From NCBI GenBank assembly GCA_034376725.1, contig JAXMJH010000038.1, positions 1-25,999 on the forward strand: DNA of 25,999 nt, read 5' to 3'. The notes under the pieces are model-generated. The model made no database searches. It was not told the origin of the DNA and worked only from the letters and a program-made list of their open reading frames with translations. The position numbers and the translations under genes are program-made. This document shows positions 1 to 7,640 of this stretch, piece after piece. Position 1 is the stretch's first letter. The number at the start of each line of letters is the position of its first letter. The DNA is from UBA11164 sp034376725 (GTDB taxonomy: Bacteria > Pseudomonadota > Gammaproteobacteria > Xanthomonadales > Xanthomonadaceae).

Positions 1-73
1 CTGCCGGCTTCTTGTAGTTCGTCAACAGGCTGGACAGCAGCTCGTCGGGTACCGCGTGCTTGGGATTGCTCAT
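1..73 (-). CDS. IS256-family transposase, N-terminal fragment
   Basis: Only the first 24 residues are inside the window, reading MSNPKHAVPDELLSSLLTNY and then KKPA. The pattern of a DELL..LL.NYKKP segment at the extreme N terminus is typical of IS256/MULE DDE transposases, which catalyse cut-and-paste or copy-out transposition. The ATG at 73 is preceded by GGAGG four bases upstream, a good ribosome binding site. The reading frame is intact as far as it can be seen, so the element may still be active; the catalytic DDE residues are outside the window. Confidence 0.75.
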   Translation of the reverse strand, partial: MSNPKHAVPDELLSSLLTNYKKPA

Positions 74-139
74 TGTGCCTCCGGGTGTTGTGGCAGTTTC
101 CTGCCGGTGGCCCGTTTACACAAAATCTAGGACACGCCC
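1..139 (-). mobile_element. IS256-family insertion sequence, 5' end (partial)
   Basis: The block holds the first 24 codons of an IS256-type transposase and, upstream of it, the outer end of the element. Bases 111-139, read on the minus strand, begin GGGCGTGTCC and continue into TTTTGTGTAAA, the form IS256-family terminal inverted repeats usually take. The element ends at about 139, exactly where a cas1 reading frame starts to make sense. The rest of the element and its other end lie left of the window. Bases 140-147 (AAAACAAC) are the predicted target-site duplication, since IS256 elements duplicate 8-9 bp. Family assignment rests on recall of the repeat and of the protein start, not on a search. 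Confidence 0.8.
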
Positions 140-416
140 AAAACAACGGCGTGCCGCCGCCGCCACAAAATCCAACCAGTACGCCAGCCTTGGCCAGTTC
201 GCGCATGGCTGCCTGGGTAACTGATGTGCCAGTGCCCAGCAACACCGTTGTTGTGTTTGCGATCGGTATATTCCAATAAGCCGAGCGCTTGCCCTCATCT
301 GTTACATATTCCACGCGACCACCGTTGACCAGGACCCGGCAGTGTTCGAGGTAGTAGATGTTGGCTCGCTTGCTGTGCAATACCGACTTGAGATCCGATG
401 GGCTCAGAGCGTCCAT
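140..416 (-). pseudogene. cas1: cas1 of a type I-F CRISPR-Cas system, truncated by the IS
   Basis: Reading leftward from the ATG at 416, 92 codons are open up to the IS boundary. The peptide starts MDALSPSDLKSVLHSKRANI, continues YYLEHCRVLVNGGRVEYVTD, and ends GVLVGFCGGGGTPLF. This is the N-terminal beta-domain of Cas1, the integrase that inserts new spacers into CRISPR arrays together with Cas2 (fused to Cas3 in type I-F). The sequence matches the I-F (Csy/Ypest) branch as I know it, around the LHSKRANIYYLEHCRV and WNIPIANTT stretches. A GGAG lies about 9 bases upstream of the ATG. The gene is cut at codon 92 by the IS256-type element; the catalytic Glu/His/Asp residues sit in the missing C-terminal part. 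cas2-3 and the csy genes would lie beyond the IS. Spacer acquisition should be abolished unless another cas1 exists. Confidence 0.88.
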
Positions 417-672
417 GTCTGTCGTCTCCGCGTCTGGCTATTACCGGTGAGTGGCGGCCCTTGCGGATCAAACATAACACCGCGCAAGGGCGCCGAAAGC
501 ACATTTCGGGTCGGGTCGCGCCTGAGCGGTCGCGGTCTGGTCGGAGTCGGGCAATTCAACTCTGCCTTTGACGCGAACACGGGTTTGGCCTTTGCCTGTC
601 CGCCCTGGGCGGGGGCGCGGCTTTGACGGTGAATCGGACCGCACCTTCTGCGAAAGCATGACCGTCGCATTT

Positions 673-691
673 CTGAGACAGCCTGTCTCAG
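673..691. promoter_or_regulatory. Perfect 9+1+9 dyad, candidate upstream activator site
   Basis: CTGAGACAG and CTGTCTCAG face each other around a single C. The dyad is centred about 205 bp upstream of the -24 element of the sigma-54 promoter at 885-902, within the range used by enhancer-binding activators. A lone half-site TGTCTCA recurs at 807-813. T residues follow at 699-704, so an intrinsic terminator is an alternative, but the T-run is separated from the stem by 7 bases and no gene ends here. Confidence 0.45.
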
Positions 692-884
692 CCCGGCGTT
701 TTTTCCTGACACGTGCTCCAAATGCCTGAATAAACGCCAATTCCTTGTGCGGCAAGGGGTTCGGCGTCGTGGTGGCTGACGGTTGGCAGGGGGATTTGGG
801 GCGGGGTGTCTCACGGATGCGCCACGGGGTTGTTCCGGCAAAGCTGTATTCCCTGAAAAGGCATGTAAAACAATGGTCTATGCG

Positions 885-902
885 TTGGCATGGGCTTTGC
901 TT
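885..902 (+). promoter_or_regulatory. Sigma-54 (RpoN) -24/-12 promoter
   Basis: The sequence TTGGCATGGGCTTTGCTT matches the RpoN consensus TGGCAYG-N4-TTGCW at every conserved position, with the invariant GG (887-888) and GC (899-900) exactly 10 bases apart. The predicted start is near 912, giving a leader of about 130 bases before the ATG at 1045. RpoN promoters need an ATP-driven enhancer-binding protein; one with no sensory domain is encoded at 3731-4777. Confidence 0.7.
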
Positions 903-1044
903 GAGGGTGGCTGACACCGCAATTCTGCGCGCGGTGGCATCCGCCGGAGGTGTGCGAGGCAGGTCGTAGGGGGACGGTCTGTCTGGGGAGGGTTTTCCGC
1001 ACACCCGAGGCTTCACTCAACCTGTTCAGATGATGGGGAACATT

Positions 1045-3024
1045 ATGAAAACCTTACTGAAATATCACCCGGCGTCCGGTAGCTGTTGCAGTGCAACGCC
1101 AGCCTCCCGCGCCGGATCGAAACGTGGCGTACTGGCAACCGGGGTATTGATGGCGGCGGTCGCGCTGGCTCTGCCTGGCCTGGCCCAGGCGCAGCAGGGC
1201 TGTGGCGGCGCGATTTCGATCGCCACCAATCCCAACACCACGCCGCCCAACCAGATCCCGTTCACCGGCGCTCCCTTGGGCGAGCTGGTGCGGGTCATGC
1301 TCACGCCGGCCAAGGGCGCCGGTACGCTGGATCTGACCGTGAGCCAAGTCAACTACGCGCTGGCCTGCGCCGACAACAACGATCTGGTGCCTTGCGCATT
1401 CGGCAACGATGGCGCGGCCGGCGGTGGCGCGCCGATCGCCTATGCCGGCAACGTCGGCGGCACCTGTGGCGCGACCGATGGCACGTCCACCGACAACGGC
1501 GATGGCACGCTCACCTTCCAGTTCCCGGCGCAGGTGCTGAATGAGGCCGGCTGCACGGTCGAGTTCGACGTGATCGTCAACGACAAGGGCACCGATGCCA
1601 GCCCGCTGGTCCTGACCGGAGCGGCGTCCACCAATGGCACCTGCGCTGGTGGTCTCAATGGTGCGGCACGCGGCAGCGTGGCGATCTTCCTTGAGACGGT
1701 CCCCGATATCGAGATACTCAAGGAGATCAGCATCGATGGCGGCACCACCTGGTTCGATGCCAACGACGCGGCCAGTGCGCCGGTAGCGGAGGTGGGCAGC
1801 GGTGCGCTGTACCGGTTCACCGTCACCAACACGGGTACCGCCAAGCTCAACAACGTCACCGTGGAAGATGCCGAGCTGGGCATCAGCCCGGGTGTCGACA
1901 TCGGCATGCTGGATGTCGGCGAGTTCGTGGTGCTCACCTCGGGCACCGCGGGCTTCGAGAATCTGGATGTCGATGAGCGCTGCGGCAATGCCGGGCAGTT
2001 CACCAATATTGCCTCGGTAGAAGGCACCTCGGCCGACGATGGCACGATGGCCAGCCACAGCGATCCGGCCAACCTGATCTGCGAGCGGACCGACATCGAG
2101 ATCGTCAAGGAGATCAGCATCGACGGCGGCACCACCTGGTTCGACGCCAATGATGTGGCCGGTGCGCCGGTTGCCCAGGCGCCGAGCGATGCGCTGTATC
2201 GGTTCACGGTGCGCAATATCGGCACCACAAACCTGGTCAATGTGACGGTCAGCGATGCCACGCTGGGTATCGTCGACTACTTCGTTGGCAATCTGGCGGT
2301 AGGCGGAGAAGTGGTGATCACCGAGGGCGAGATTCCGGCGCTGTTTGTCGAGGATCGTTGCACCACGGCTGGCCAGTTCGCCAATATCGCCACCACCGAG
2401 GGCGAGTCGGCAGAAACCGGCGCGATGGTCAGCGACAGCGACCCGGCTCTGCTGGTCTGTCAGGTGCAGGTGGCGGAGATTTGCCGCACACCGGGCTTCT
2501 GGGGCACCCATGCCGGTACCGAGAAGCGCAACTCCACCGACCTCACCCAGCTGGCGATCGACGCAGCGGGTGGCTCGCTGTCGATCTGCGGCGCGACCAT
2601 CGACAACACGCTGGTTCCAGACTACATGTCGGCAGTCGAGGCGATGTGCGTCAGCGTCCAGGGCGATTCACGCTTGCAGCTGACCCGTCAGCTGACCGCG
2701 ATGGCGCTCAACTGCGTTGTCAGTGGCGGCGGTGCGGATTGCAGCGGCACTTCGGTCGCGTCGTTGTTCCAGGCGGCCAATGAGGCGTGCGAGCTCGGCG
2801 TGGCCAACCTGGGCGACTACATCGCCCCGGTCGACTGCTTCAACAACGGTGGTCAGGTCGATAGCGCTACCGGTGAGTGCGTCATCGATCCGGAAAACAA
2901 CTGCCACGAGCGTGACCTGAGCGAGTCCGACGTGTTCGACGGCGTTTCGCCGCTGCCCGGCCCGGCCGGCAGCTCGAAGGCCTGCAACGCGGCAACCAAG
3001 AACAACATCATCGTGCTTCCGTAA
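1045..3024 (+). CDS. Secreted protein with two tandem DUF11-like repeats and a Cys-rich C-terminal domain
   Basis: A 659-residue exported protein of unknown function. The start at 1045 is preferred over ATGs at 1030 and 1033 because GGGGA lies 5 bases upstream of it. The signal peptide has a long n-region, a hydrophobic core at about 29-44 and an AQA cleavage site near residue 49. Residues 50-220 form a Gly/Thr/Asn-rich beta-type domain. Residues about 222-349 and 350-475 are two copies of a DUF11/SdrD-like beta-sandwich repeat, each opening with DIEI.KEISIDGGTTWFDAN and closing with a GQF.NIA...SDPA..C pattern; the period is 384 bp. The C-terminal 180 residues start at CRTPGFWGTH and hold many cysteines, suggesting disulfides. 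There is no LPXTG, PEP-CTERM or obvious type IX sorting tail. It is a single-gene unit with a sigma-54 promoter upstream and a strong terminator downstream. A surface or matrix role is inference. Confidence 0.85.
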   Translation: MKTLLKYHPASGSCCSATPASRAGSKRGVLATGVLMAAVALALPGLAQAQQGCGGAISIATNPNTTPPNQIPFTGAPLGELVRVMLTPAKGAGTLDLTVSQVNYALACADNNDLVPCAFGNDGAAGGGAPIAYAGNVGGTCGATDGTSTDNGDGTLTFQFPAQVLNEAGCTVEFDVIVNDKGTDASPLVLTGAASTNGTCAGGLNGAARGSVAIFLETVPDIEILKEISIDGGTTWFDANDAASAPVAEVGSGALYRFTVTNTGTAKLNNVTVEDAELGISPGVDIGMLDVGEFVVLTSGTAGFENLDVDERCGNAGQFTNIASVEGTSADDGTMASHSDPANLICERTDIEIVKEISIDGGTTWFDANDVAGAPVAQAPSDALYRFTVRNIGTTNLVNVTVSDATLGIVDYFVGNLAVGGEVVITEGEIPALFVEDRCTTAGQFANIATTEGESAETGAMVSDSDPALLVCQVQVAEICRTPGFWGTHAGTEKRNSTDLTQLAIDAAGGSLSICGATIDNTLVPDYMSAVEAMCVSVQGDSRLQLTRQLTAMALNCVVSGGGADCSGTSVASLFQAANEACELGVANLGDYIAPVDCFNNGGQVDSATGECVIDPENNCHERDLSESDVFDGVSPLPGPAGSSKACNAATKNNIIVLP

Positions 3025-3092
3025 TTCGGGGCATCGGAAGGGTGGGACACTTCGCTGTCCCGCCCGACTGACCCGACATTCAGCCATCACGC

Positions 3093-3119
3093 AAGGGCGC
3101 CCTCGGGCGCCCTTTTTTT
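3093..3119 (+). terminator. Rho-independent terminator of the secreted protein gene
   Basis: An 8-bp GC-rich stem, AGGGCGCC paired with GGCGCCCT around a 4-base loop CTCG, is followed directly by seven T residues (3113-3119). It lies about 70 bases after the stop codon at 3022-3024. Confidence 0.9.
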
Positions 3120-3252
3120 CGGCTCATCACCAGTGATTGCACTCCGCAATCGTGCGCTCTATTGATCCGGCAGGAACTTCCCATCGCGCGAACCTTCGCG
3201 AACGGCGATCCCGGTTTACGGCCGAAGCCTGGCTGCGCAAAGCTTCGAGTAG

Positions 3253-3281
3253 CCCGGATTGCAGCGCAGCGAAAATCCGGG
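3253..3281. repeat. Dispersed REP-like hairpin, copy 1
   Basis: CCCGGATT (3253-3260) and AATCCGGG (3274-3281) form a perfect 8-bp stem around the loop GCAGCGCAGCGAA. Twenty-six bases of it (3256-3281) recur identically at 10394-10419. Hairpins with a CGCAGCG loop and a GGATT stem are common intergenic repeats in gamma- and betaproteobacteria. Confidence 0.7.
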
Positions 3282-3323
3282 GCCGCCGCACATTCCCGGC
3301 CGCGCCAAATCCCGATCCCCCCC

Positions 3324-3480
3324 GACCGAGCGAAGCGAAGGCGCAGCGGGCGAAAGCCCGCGTAGCCGCGCAGCGGCCGACCGAGCGAAGCGAAGGCGCA
3401 GCGTGCGAAAGCCCGCGTAGCCGCGCAGCGGCCGACCGAGCGAAGCGAAGGCGCAGCGGGCGTAGCCGCGCGGGGCCGAC
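3324..3480. repeat. 55-bp tandem repeat, three units
   Basis: Units begin at 3324, 3379 and 3434, each with GACCGAGCGAAGCGAAGGCG. The first two are 55 bp and differ at one base (CGGGCG against CGTGCG); the third has an internal deletion of about 9 bases. A near-identical unit in inverse orientation lies at 12336-12390. There are no variable spacers, so this is not a CRISPR array. Confidence 0.85.
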
Positions 3481-3730
3481 CCCGCGTCCATCCCGGCTTA
3501 CGGGCCTTCGGCCCTAAGGCTACTCGACCCATGTGAGTTCACCGATCGTGCCTGCCGGCTCGCGGCGAGGCGATCAGTCAAGCAACGGTGGAACTGGGAC
3601 ACACGACGGAATTGCAACCCGGTCGGCTACGGCCCGAATGGCCTGTGGCAGCGCGAGGGTGGGCGGAACGACCATCGGCAGGCGCTTCGCTCCGCGCACG
3701 CTGGAGCGCATCGCGCATGAGCTGTACGGC

Positions 3731-4777
<1,047 letters not shown>

Positions 4778-4870
4778 GAAATGCCAGCCGGACAGGGCGG
4801 AATTGTTGGGTTGGCGGAAGAAGCCTTCGCCAGACCCGCCTCGCAGGGCAGTGCAATCACCGGGTGTTCC

Positions 4871-4893
4871 TCAAACAGTGGGGGCTGTTTTGA
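4871..4893. promoter_or_regulatory. Imperfect dyad upstream of the sigma-54 activator gene
   Basis: TCAAACAG and CTGTTTTGA are inverted around TGGGGG, with one extra T in the right arm. It lies 94-116 bases upstream of the activator start, in the divergent region shared with transketolase, so it could be an operator for either gene. No clear sigma-70 promoter could be fixed here. Confidence 0.3.
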
Positions 4894-5104
4894 AACGTGT
4901 ATCAACTAAGACGCGAATCGACCCTGACAGCGGTCAATATGGCCATGGGAATGCGACTTCGGGCCGCATCACGGATGTCCATCGGCGACCGGCGGTAGCT
5001 GGCCAGCGACCAGCGGAATGCCAAACCGGGAGCAGGCGAGGGGCGACAGCCCGGGCGATGAATGGGACAATACGCGCTCCAATTCGCCAGCCCATGCCGC
5101 CACG

Positions 5105-7114
5105 ATGCCCACAGCCAACCGCCGCGACCTTGCCAACGCCCTGCGTTTTCTTTCCGCCGATGCCGTCGAGGCCGCCAAGTCGGGGCATCCCGGCATGCCG
5201 ATGGGCATGGCCGACATCGCCGAGGTGCTCTGGAACGACTACCTCAAGCACAACCCGAACAATCCGAAGTGGTTCGATCGCGACCGCTTCGTGCTGTCCA
5301 ACGGCCATGGCTCGATGCTGCTGTATTCGCTGCTGCACCTGTCCGGCTACGATCTGCCGATCGAGGAGCTGAAGCGGTTCCGTCAGCTGCATTCGAAGAC
5401 CGCCGGCCATCCGGAGGCCAGCGAGACGCCCGGCGTGGAGACCACCACCGGACCGCTTGGTCAGGGCCTGGCCAATGCGGTCGGCATGGCGCTGGCGGAA
5501 AAGCTGCTGGCCCGGCGCTACAACCGGCCCGAATTCACCCTCATCGACCACACCACCTGGGTGTTCATGGGCGACGGCTGCCTGATGGAGGGGGTTTCCC
5601 ACGAGGCCGCTTCGCTGGCCGGCACCTGGGGCCTGGGCAAGCTGGTGGCGTTCTGGGACGACAACGGCATCTCCATCGATGGCGAAGTGGAGGGCTGGTT
5701 CACCGACGACACGCCGGCGCGGTTCGAGGCCTACGGCTGGCAGGTGATTCGCGCGGTCGACGGCCATGATCCGGCGGAGATCAAGCAGGCCATCGATACC
5801 GCGCTGGCCGAAACCGGCCGGCCCACGCTGATCTGCTGCAGGACCACCATCGGCTTCGGTGCGCCCAACAAGCAGGGCACCGAGGCGACCCACGGTGCTC
5901 CGCTGGGCGCTGCCGAAGTGGCGGCCGCGCGTGAGCACCTGAACTGGCCGCACGCGCCGTTCGAGGTGCCCGAGGCGATCCGCGATGGCTGGCGGGCCGG
6001 CAATTCCGGCCTGGTGCGCGAGGAGCAGTGGCAGCGACTGTTCGACGTCTACGCCCGGCAGTACCCGGCCGAGGCCGCCGAGCTGGACCGCCGCATGCGC
6101 GGAGAACTGCCCGACGAATTCGCTACCGTTGCCGAAGCCTTCATTGCCCGGCTGCAGGCCGAAGGCCCGGTGGTGGCCTCGCGCAAGGCCTCGCAGATGG
6201 CGCTGGACGCCTACGGCCCGATCCTGCCCGAACTGATCGGCGGCTCGGCCGATCTGGCACCGTCCAACCTGACGGTGTGGAAAGGCAGTCGATCGGTCAC
6301 CGAGGACGGCGATCACGGCAACTACATCCATTTCGGCGTGCGCGAGTTCGCCATGGGTGCGATCAGCAACGGCATCGCCCTGCACGGCGGTTTCATGCCC
6401 TACGACGCCACCTTTCTGGTGTTCTCCGACTATGCCCGCAACGCCGTGCGGATGAGCGCGCTGATTCCGGCGCCGGTCATCCACGTCTACACCCACGATT
6501 CCATCGGTCTGGGCGAGGACGGCCCGACCCATCAGCCGGTCGAGCACATGGCCTCGCTGCGGCTGATCCCCAACAACAACCTGTGGCGGCCGTGCGATGC
6601 AGTCGAGTCAGCGGTCGCCTGGCGCGCCGCCATCGTGCGCCGCGACGGGCCGAGCTGCCTGATCTTCAGCCGGCAGAATCTCCCCCACCAGCATCGCGAC
6701 GCCCAGCAGGTGGCCGATATCGCCTGCGGTGGCTACGTGCTGAGCGATCCGCCCGAAGCCCGCTTCGATCTGATCCTGATCGCCACCGGCTCCGAGGTCG
6801 GGCTGGCGATGGACGCCGCGCGCACCCTGGCCGAGCGCGGCATAAAGGCGCGCGTGGTGTCGATGCCCTGTGTTGAGGTATTCGAGCGCCAGCCCGTGGA
6901 GTGGCGCGAGGGCGTGCTGCCGTCGTGGTGCCGCAAGCGGATTGCCATCGAAGCCGGCGTGACCGCAGCCTGGTACAAATATGTCGGCCTGGACGGCGCC
7001 GTCATCGGCCTCGACCGGTTCGGCGCATCGGCTCCCGCCGATCGGCTGTTCGCCCATTTCGGCATCACCGCCGATCGCGTGGTCGCGCAGGCTGAGGCGC
7101 TCATCGCAGGTTGA
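5105..7114 (+). CDS. tkt: Transketolase
   Basis: A thiamine-diphosphate enzyme of the non-oxidative pentose phosphate pathway that moves two-carbon units between ketose and aldose phosphates. The start at 5105 gives 669 residues, matching the usual 660-670; an upstream in-frame ATG at 5018 would add an N-terminal stretch that does not resemble the family. The protein opens RDLANALRFLSADAVEAAKS and then SGHPGMPMG, as in bacterial Tkt. The ThDP motif runs from GDG (about 156) to WDDN (about 187). The HSKTAGHPE and TTTGPLGQG stretches follow the family, and the pyrimidine domain carries REFAMGAISNGIALHGG with the activating Glu. No domain is missing. The ribosome binding site is poor. It is monocistronic as far as can be seen, apart from the degenerate gene 22 bases downstream. 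Confidence 0.96.
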   Translation: MPTANRRDLANALRFLSADAVEAAKSGHPGMPMGMADIAEVLWNDYLKHNPNNPKWFDRDRFVLSNGHGSMLLYSLLHLSGYDLPIEELKRFRQLHSKTAGHPEASETPGVETTTGPLGQGLANAVGMALAEKLLARRYNRPEFTLIDHTTWVFMGDGCLMEGVSHEAASLAGTWGLGKLVAFWDDNGISIDGEVEGWFTDDTPARFEAYGWQVIRAVDGHDPAEIKQAIDTALAETGRPTLICCRTTIGFGAPNKQGTEATHGAPLGAAEVAAAREHLNWPHAPFEVPEAIRDGWRAGNSGLVREEQWQRLFDVYARQYPAEAAELDRRMRGELPDEFATVAEAFIARLQAEGPVVASRKASQMALDAYGPILPELIGGSADLAPSNLTVWKGSRSVTEDGDHGNYIHFGVREFAMGAISNGIALHGGFMPYDATFLVFSDYARNAVRMSALIPAPVIHVYTHDSIGLGEDGPTHQPVEHMASLRLIPNNNLWRPCDAVESAVAWRAAIVRRDGPSCLIFSRQNLPHQHRDAQQVADIACGGYVLSDPPEARFDLILIATGSEVGLAMDAARTLAERGIKARVVSMPCVEVFERQPVEWREGVLPSWCRKRIAIEAGVTAAWYKYVGLDGAVIGLDRFGASAPADRLFAHFGITADRVVAQAEALIAG

Positions 7115-7136
7115 TTCCGCCGCTCCCGGGGGCCAC

Positions 7137-7640
7137 ATGACCGACACCACCGTCCAGCCAACCTACGGCGCCGAGATCGAAGGCAAGCGCCTGACGGTTT
7201 ACGACGACCTGTTGCCCAAGGCCGCGCTGGAGCAGTTGACCGGCATCATGTACAAGTCCGGTTACACCCGCAGCGAGGTGGCCCGGCCGGACGTGGCCGC
7301 GTTCAGGCACTGGGCCACCGAAATCCCGGCCGAGGCGCTGACCAAGCTGCCGATCTGGGAGCCGACCCAACGCGCCCTGGCGCAGGGGCAATCGCAGGCT
7401 CAGCCTGCCGTCTCGCCCAGCGCTATCTTTAGCAGGCGCGCTTCGATCCGCTCGGCCATGCCGGTGGGGGCGGACAGGTCCATGCGCTGTAACGCCTCCC
7501 GATCATCGCCGCCGCGGTCGAAGGCGGCACGGGCCAGCAGCCGTGCCTTGCCGGCGCGGGTGGCGGTGCGCTCCTTCAGCCAGGACAGGGCGCGCACCAA
7601 GCGCTGCTCGACCTCGGTGAAATCGCTGCCCATCGGGTAG
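7137..7640 (+). pseudogene. 3'-truncated gene, 5' stub only (possibly 2-oxoglutarate/Fe(II) oxygenase-like)
   Basis: A well-placed start (GGGGG five bases before the ATG at 7137) opens a frame whose first 80-85 residues look like genuine protein: an opening VYDDLLPKAALEQLTGIMYK, then YTRSEVARPD and FRHWATEIP. From about 7395 the sequence loses protein character and continues to a stop at 7640 inside the convergent acetyl-CoA hydrolase gene, where it is plainly antisense. I read this as a gene that lost its 3' part through deletion or rearrangement, joining it tail-to-tail to the next gene. The N-terminal style (DDLL..., R.EVARPD...HW) reminds me of Fe(II)/2-oxoglutarate oxygenases that modify amino acids, but the HxD...H iron-binding motif would be in the lost part, so function is a guess. 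Confidence 0.5.

Larger units (their letters stand above)
417..1044. other. Intergenic regulatory stretch between cas1 and the secreted protein gene
   Basis: About 630 bases separate two divergent genes. The frames open on the minus strand here do not look like proteins. The stretch holds a 19-bp perfect dyad and a sigma-54 promoter (both listed separately). I looked for a type I-F CRISPR array, which often sits beside cas1, and saw no repeat of the CTGCC...GGCAG kind and no regular repeat-spacer pattern. Confidence 0.7.
3120..3730. other. Repeat-filled intergenic region, no gene
   Basis: About 610 bases separate the terminator from the 3' end of the sigma-54 activator. Frames open on both strands are low-complexity by-products of the repeats. 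The region contains a REP-like hairpin (3253-3281), a 55-bp tandem repeat (3324-3480) and a small GGGCC-TTC-GGCCC hairpin near 3503-3515. I see no coding signal between 3531 and 3730. Confidence 0.65.

Noticed and set aside
468..1016. A 182-codon minus-strand frame upstream of cas1
   Set aside because: Proline/arginine-rich without any recognisable pattern, and it lies over a sigma-54 promoter and an activator-like dyad.
2880..3024. PEP-CTERM or other sorting signal at the end of the secreted protein
   Set aside because: The C terminus ends KNNIIVLP with no PEP motif, hydrophobic anchor and basic tail, or LPXTG.
3324..3480. CRISPR array from the regular 55-bp repeat
   Set aside because: The whole unit repeats; there are no unique spacers between conserved repeats.
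3080..3532. A 150-codon minus-strand open frame rich in RPLRGYAGFRPLRLRFARS-type repeats
   Set aside because: It is the translation of the tandem 55-bp non-coding repeat; it has no ribosome binding site and crosses the terminator.
4934..6547. A 537-codon minus-strand frame opposite transketolase
   Set aside because: Antisense of a complete and well-conserved enzyme gene; its composition (His/Arg/Gly rich) is typical of a GC-rich shadow.
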